DNA of 64,000 nucleotides from positions 124,001 to 188,000 of the forward strand of contig JBBCJL010000006.1 in assembly GCA_037190225.1 (NCBI GenBank). Direction: 5' to 3'. How positions within the stretch are numbered: the stretch's first letter is position 1; each line of letters opens with the position of its first letter. A model generated the notes under the pieces. The model did no database searches. It saw only the letters and a program-made list of their open reading frames with translations, and had not been told where the DNA came from. Below are positions 61,656 through 64,000 of the stretch, in pieces. The DNA comes from MKSF01 sp037190225 (lineage in GTDB: Bacteria > Bacteroidota > Bacteroidia > Chitinophagales > Chitinophagaceae). Position numbers and translations under genes: made by a program.

Positions 61656-63353
61656 ATGGCCAAGACTGCAGAGCAACTACAGGATATGATGCTTTTTGAG
61701 CTTCGTGACGAAGCTGTACAAAATGGCGTCAGTCCGGACAATTTAACCAAGGAAGCGCTGATTTCAGCAATACTGGAAGCACAGAAGACCGTTCCCGCCA
61801 AGACCGCTGCAAGAAAAAAAAGGGCAAGAGTGCCCAAAGCTGCCGATACCGCTGAAAATAAGGCGGACAGCCCGGCACCGGATACTATACCGCCGGCTCC
61901 TGAAGAGAAAAGCGACACAGGAGCGGAAGCGGCTGCTGCTCCGGTGGCGGAGACACCCAAAAAGCCCCTGAAAAAAGCAAGGAAGCCCAAGGCAACTGCT
62001 AAAGATACCGCTGAAGCGGAGAAAGCATTGCTGTTTGATATACCCGAAGCTGATGACGCCGAAGGTGAAAAAGAAGCCGGCACCGTTCCCGCTCCTGAAG
62101 CGGTACTGCCGGAAATCCCGGTTCAGCAGGATAATGCTGCCGGAGCGGAACCCGTAGCGGAAACACCGGTGCCGGTACCCGCAAAAACTGCGAACCCGCA
62201 GCAGCATAAGCACAACAGGCCCCCGTTCAATATTGAATTTGAAGGTATTATTTTCAGTGAAGGTGTGCTGGAAATGATGCAGGACGGTTACGGCTTTTTA
62301 AGAAGCTCCGATTATAACTATTTAAGCTCCCCGGACGATGTGTACGTATCCCCGTCCCAGATCAAATTATTCGGTCTGAAGACCGGTGATACGGTGAAAG
62401 GTACCGTAAGGCCGCCCAAGGAAGGAGAAAAATACTTCGCCCTCCTGAAAGTGGAGAGCATTAACGGGCGCAGCCCGGAAGATATCCGCGACAGGGTGCC
62501 TTTTGACTACCTGACGCCTTTATTCCCTAATGAAAGATTGAATATTGTGGGTAATACGGGCAGCATCAGCGCGCGTATCATAGATATGGTAGCACCTATC
62601 GGTAAAGGGCAAAGGGGCCTCATTGTAGCGCAGCCCAAGACCGGTAAGACCATGCTGCTGAAAGAAGTGGCCAATGCCATTGCCGCCAACCACCCGGAAT
62701 GTTATCTGATGATCGTGCTGATAGACGAGCGCCCGGAAGAGGTGACGGATATGCAGCGCAGCGTTAACGCGGAAGTCATAGCCTCTACTTTTGACGAGCC
62801 GGCGGAAAAGCACGTCAGGGTATCCAGTATTGCCTTGCAGAAAGCCAAGCGCCTGGTGGAAGTAGGCCATGATGTGGTTATTTTGCTGGACTCCATCACC
62901 CGTCTTGCCCGTGCGCACAATACGGTAGCTCCGGCTTCCGGGAAAGTGCTGAGCGGTGGTGTGGAGGCCAATGCCATGCAAAAGCCCAAGCAGTTCTTCG
63001 GTGCCGCCCGTAAGATCGAGAACGGCGGTTCGCTGACCATACTGGCCACAGCCCTGATAGATACAGGCTCCAAAATGGATGAGGTGATCTTTGAAGAGTT
63101 CAAGGGAACCGGTAATATGGAATTGCAGCTGGACAGGAAGCTGGCCAATAAGCGCGTGTTCCCGGCCATTGACATTGTCAACTCGTCCACACGCCGTGAT
63201 GATCTCCTGCATGACAAGGAGACCATGACCCGCCTGTGGATGCTGAGGAACTTTATTGCAGATATGAATTCGGATGAGGCGATGCGCTTTTTACTGAAGC
63301 ATATCAAATCCACTAAAAATAATGCGGAACTGCTCGCGACCATGAATAAATAA
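61656..63353 (+). CDS. rho: Transcription termination factor Rho
   Basis: The 565-residue hexameric helicase has a Rho_N domain (residues 1-45), a long Ala/Pro/Lys/Glu-rich disordered insert (about 46-190), the cold-shock-like RNA-binding domain (FEGIIFSEGVLEMMQDGYGFLR) and the ATPase domain with Walker A QPKTGKTM, IVLIDERPEEVTDM and LDSITRLARAHN. It stops transcription at unstructured RNA. The insert is a common feature of Rho in Bacteroidota. Intact. Confidence 0.97.
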   Translation: MAKTAEQLQDMMLFELRDEAVQNGVSPDNLTKEALISAILEAQKTVPAKTAARKKRARVPKAADTAENKADSPAPDTIPPAPEEKSDTGAEAAAAPVAETPKKPLKKARKPKATAKDTAEAEKALLFDIPEADDAEGEKEAGTVPAPEAVLPEIPVQQDNAAGAEPVAETPVPVPAKTANPQQHKHNRPPFNIEFEGIIFSEGVLEMMQDGYGFLRSSDYNYLSSPDDVYVSPSQIKLFGLKTGDTVKGTVRPPKEGEKYFALLKVESINGRSPEDIRDRVPFDYLTPLFPNERLNIVGNTGSISARIIDMVAPIGKGQRGLIVAQPKTGKTMLLKEVANAIAANHPECYLMIVLIDERPEEVTDMQRSVNAEVIASTFDEPAEKHVRVSSIALQKAKRLVEVGHDVVILLDSITRLARAHNTVAPASGKVLSGGVEANAMQKPKQFFGAARKIENGGSLTILATALIDTGSKMDEVIFEEFKGTGNMELQLDRKLANKRVFPAIDIVNSSTRRDDLLHDKETMTRLWMLRNFIADMNSDEAMRFLLKHIKSTKNNAELLATMNK

Positions 63354-63404
63354 TATCCGTACCCGGTGCCGGTATTTATTTAATATTAAATTTTTAAAGA
63401 TTAT

Positions 63405-63436
63405 TTTGAATTTACAGAATTTATATATTACATTTG
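63405..63436 (+). promoter_or_regulatory. Strong consensus promoter between rho and radA
   Basis: TTTG (63405-63408), a 20-base spacer and TACATTTG (63429-63436) match the same promoter type seen before cysE. It faces the hairpin at 63474-63505. Confidence 0.65.
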
Positions 63437-63473
63437 CAATATCATAATTGTGAATTTTTAAAGGGTTAGTTAA

Positions 63474-63505
63474 AAAAGCCACCGCTGAAAAGTGGTGGTT
63501 TTTTT
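63474..63505 (+). terminator. Terminator-like hairpin in the radA leader
   Basis: AAAAAGCCACC can pair with GGTGG and a T run (63496-63507) around GCTGAAAAGT. It lies only ~35 bases downstream of the promoter. A second hairpin, GCACCGGGG with CCCCGGTGC (63513-63532), follows. Attenuation or a very short RNA is possible. Confidence 0.55.
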
Positions 63506-63556
63506 TTATTTTGCACCGGGGAACCCCGGTGCTTTCCCATCGTTTCCCGGACAAGG

Positions 63557-64000
63557 GTGACAGGCCCTGAAAGCATATCATTACATAAAGCATTTCATTG
63601 TTGTTTAAAACTATTTCCTATCAAGACAAATAAAATAAAGACGGTCTACTATTGCCAGCAGTGCGGCAATGAAAGCCCCAAATGGTCAGGGCAGTGCAGC
63701 GCCTGCGGCGCCTGGAACACTATGGTGGAGGAAAAGGTGATCAAAGGTGCTGCGGCGGCCCAGGGACCCGGCTGGATGCAGCACATGCCCGCTGTTCCCG
63801 GTACGGCGGCGCCGCAGCTGCTGATCGATGTGCAGGCGGAGCAGCTGCCCCGTATCCGTACATCGGACGATGAGCTGAACAGGGTGCTGGGCGGTGGTAT
63901 CGTACCGGGTTCCGTGACGCTGGTAGCAGGAGAGCCTGGCATCGGCAAATCGACACTATTCCTGCAATGCGCCCTGAAAAGCAACCTGGGAAAGGTATTG
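63557..64000 (+). CDS. radA: DNA repair protein RadA, 5' part (cut by window edge)
   Basis: The frame encodes the RadA zinc finger (YYCQQCGNESPKWSGQCSAC) followed by the RecA-like core with LNRVLGGGIVPGSVTLVAGE and Walker A GEPGIGKST. RadA helps branch migration in recombination. There is no in-frame ATG. GTG at 63557 is the only canonical start after the stop at 63467 and would add ~26 unusual residues; relatives begin close to 63620-63638, where only ATC or ATA codons occur. The gene runs past the window. Confidence 0.85.
   Translation, partial: MTGPESISLHKAFHCCLKLFPIKTNKIKTVYYCQQCGNESPKWSGQCSACGAWNTMVEEKVIKGAAAAQGPGWMQHMPAVPGTAAPQLLIDVQAEQLPRIRTSDDELNRVLGGGIVPGSVTLVAGEPGIGKSTLFLQCALKSNLGKVL

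Noticed and set aside
1..64000. CRISPR array, tRNA genes or prophage
   Set aside because: No regularly spaced repeats, tRNA cloverleaf motifs or phage structural genes were found on either strand.

Overview
This window looks like the chromosome of a Bacteroidota bacterium, most likely of the Chitinophagaceae. The support is: promoters of the TTTG-N20-TAnnTTTG type with no clear Shine-Dalgarno usage, many lipoproteins and small beta-barrel proteins typical of that phylum, a LytS/LytTR pair, a single-cytochrome SdhCAB fumarate-reductase-type complex, futalosine-pathway MqnE, a Rho factor with a long low-complexity insert, and a GldM-like C-terminal domain. Base composition is near 50% GC by eye, with two clearly AT-rich islands (about 9.06-12.15 kb and 50.6-51.6 kb). 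No tRNA, 16S/23S rRNA, CRISPR array or transposase gene was found.

Layout. 1-4.1 kb holds housekeeping genes (DsbD tail, metK, LOG-family protein, RluA-family pseudouridine synthase) and a compact structured RNA candidate between metK and the LOG gene. 4.6-15.6 kb is a tripartite RND efflux system (adaptor, pump, TolC-like protein) followed by its probable LytS/LytTR regulators. An AT-rich cassette on the minus strand (XRE regulator, truncated type IIG restriction gene, NucS-like nuclease, a 54-residue protein, Fic protein) sits between the pump gene and the outer membrane gene. The two separated transport units carry the same 31-base upstream element at the same distance from a -7 box. 15.7-20.4 kb has small regulatory pairs (YozG/DUF2975, MarR/VOC), each preceded by a palindrome, and an M48 peptidase. 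20.6-24.9 kb has ligA and then cysE-cysK.

The most striking element is in front of cysE (22.79-23.00 kb). A consensus promoter drives a short leader ORF with three consecutive Cys codons. Two mutually exclusive hairpins follow: a leader arm that can pair perfectly with the 5' arm of a 12-bp intrinsic terminator. This is the full architecture of a cysteine-responsive transcription attenuator on the cysteine biosynthesis operon. A second mini-ORF with two Cys codons lies between the terminator and cysE.

25-31 kb holds pirin, a DoxX-type membrane protein, transaldolase-like fsa, the SRP RNA gene (ffs), coaD and small secreted proteins. 30.9-36.7 kb is one giant gene (1919 codons) combining a transglutaminase-like domain, DUF4011, an SF1 helicase and a Vsr/MTES_1575-like nuclease domain whose catalytic residues look lost. 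37-48 kb holds central metabolism and transport (AI-2E family exporter, sdhBAC, mqnE, TauE, ferritin, WYL regulator, fumC). 48.5-54 kb holds psd, a methyltransferase preceded by three decayed tandem copies of its own promoter and first codons, a GldM-like secreted protein, and an ECF sigma/anti-sigma/outer-membrane operon. 54-64 kb holds a DoxD-DoxA fusion, YegP, fabH, lipB, ftsX, msrB, a DUF4421 protein, rho and the 5' end of radA, which has no ATG start in frame.
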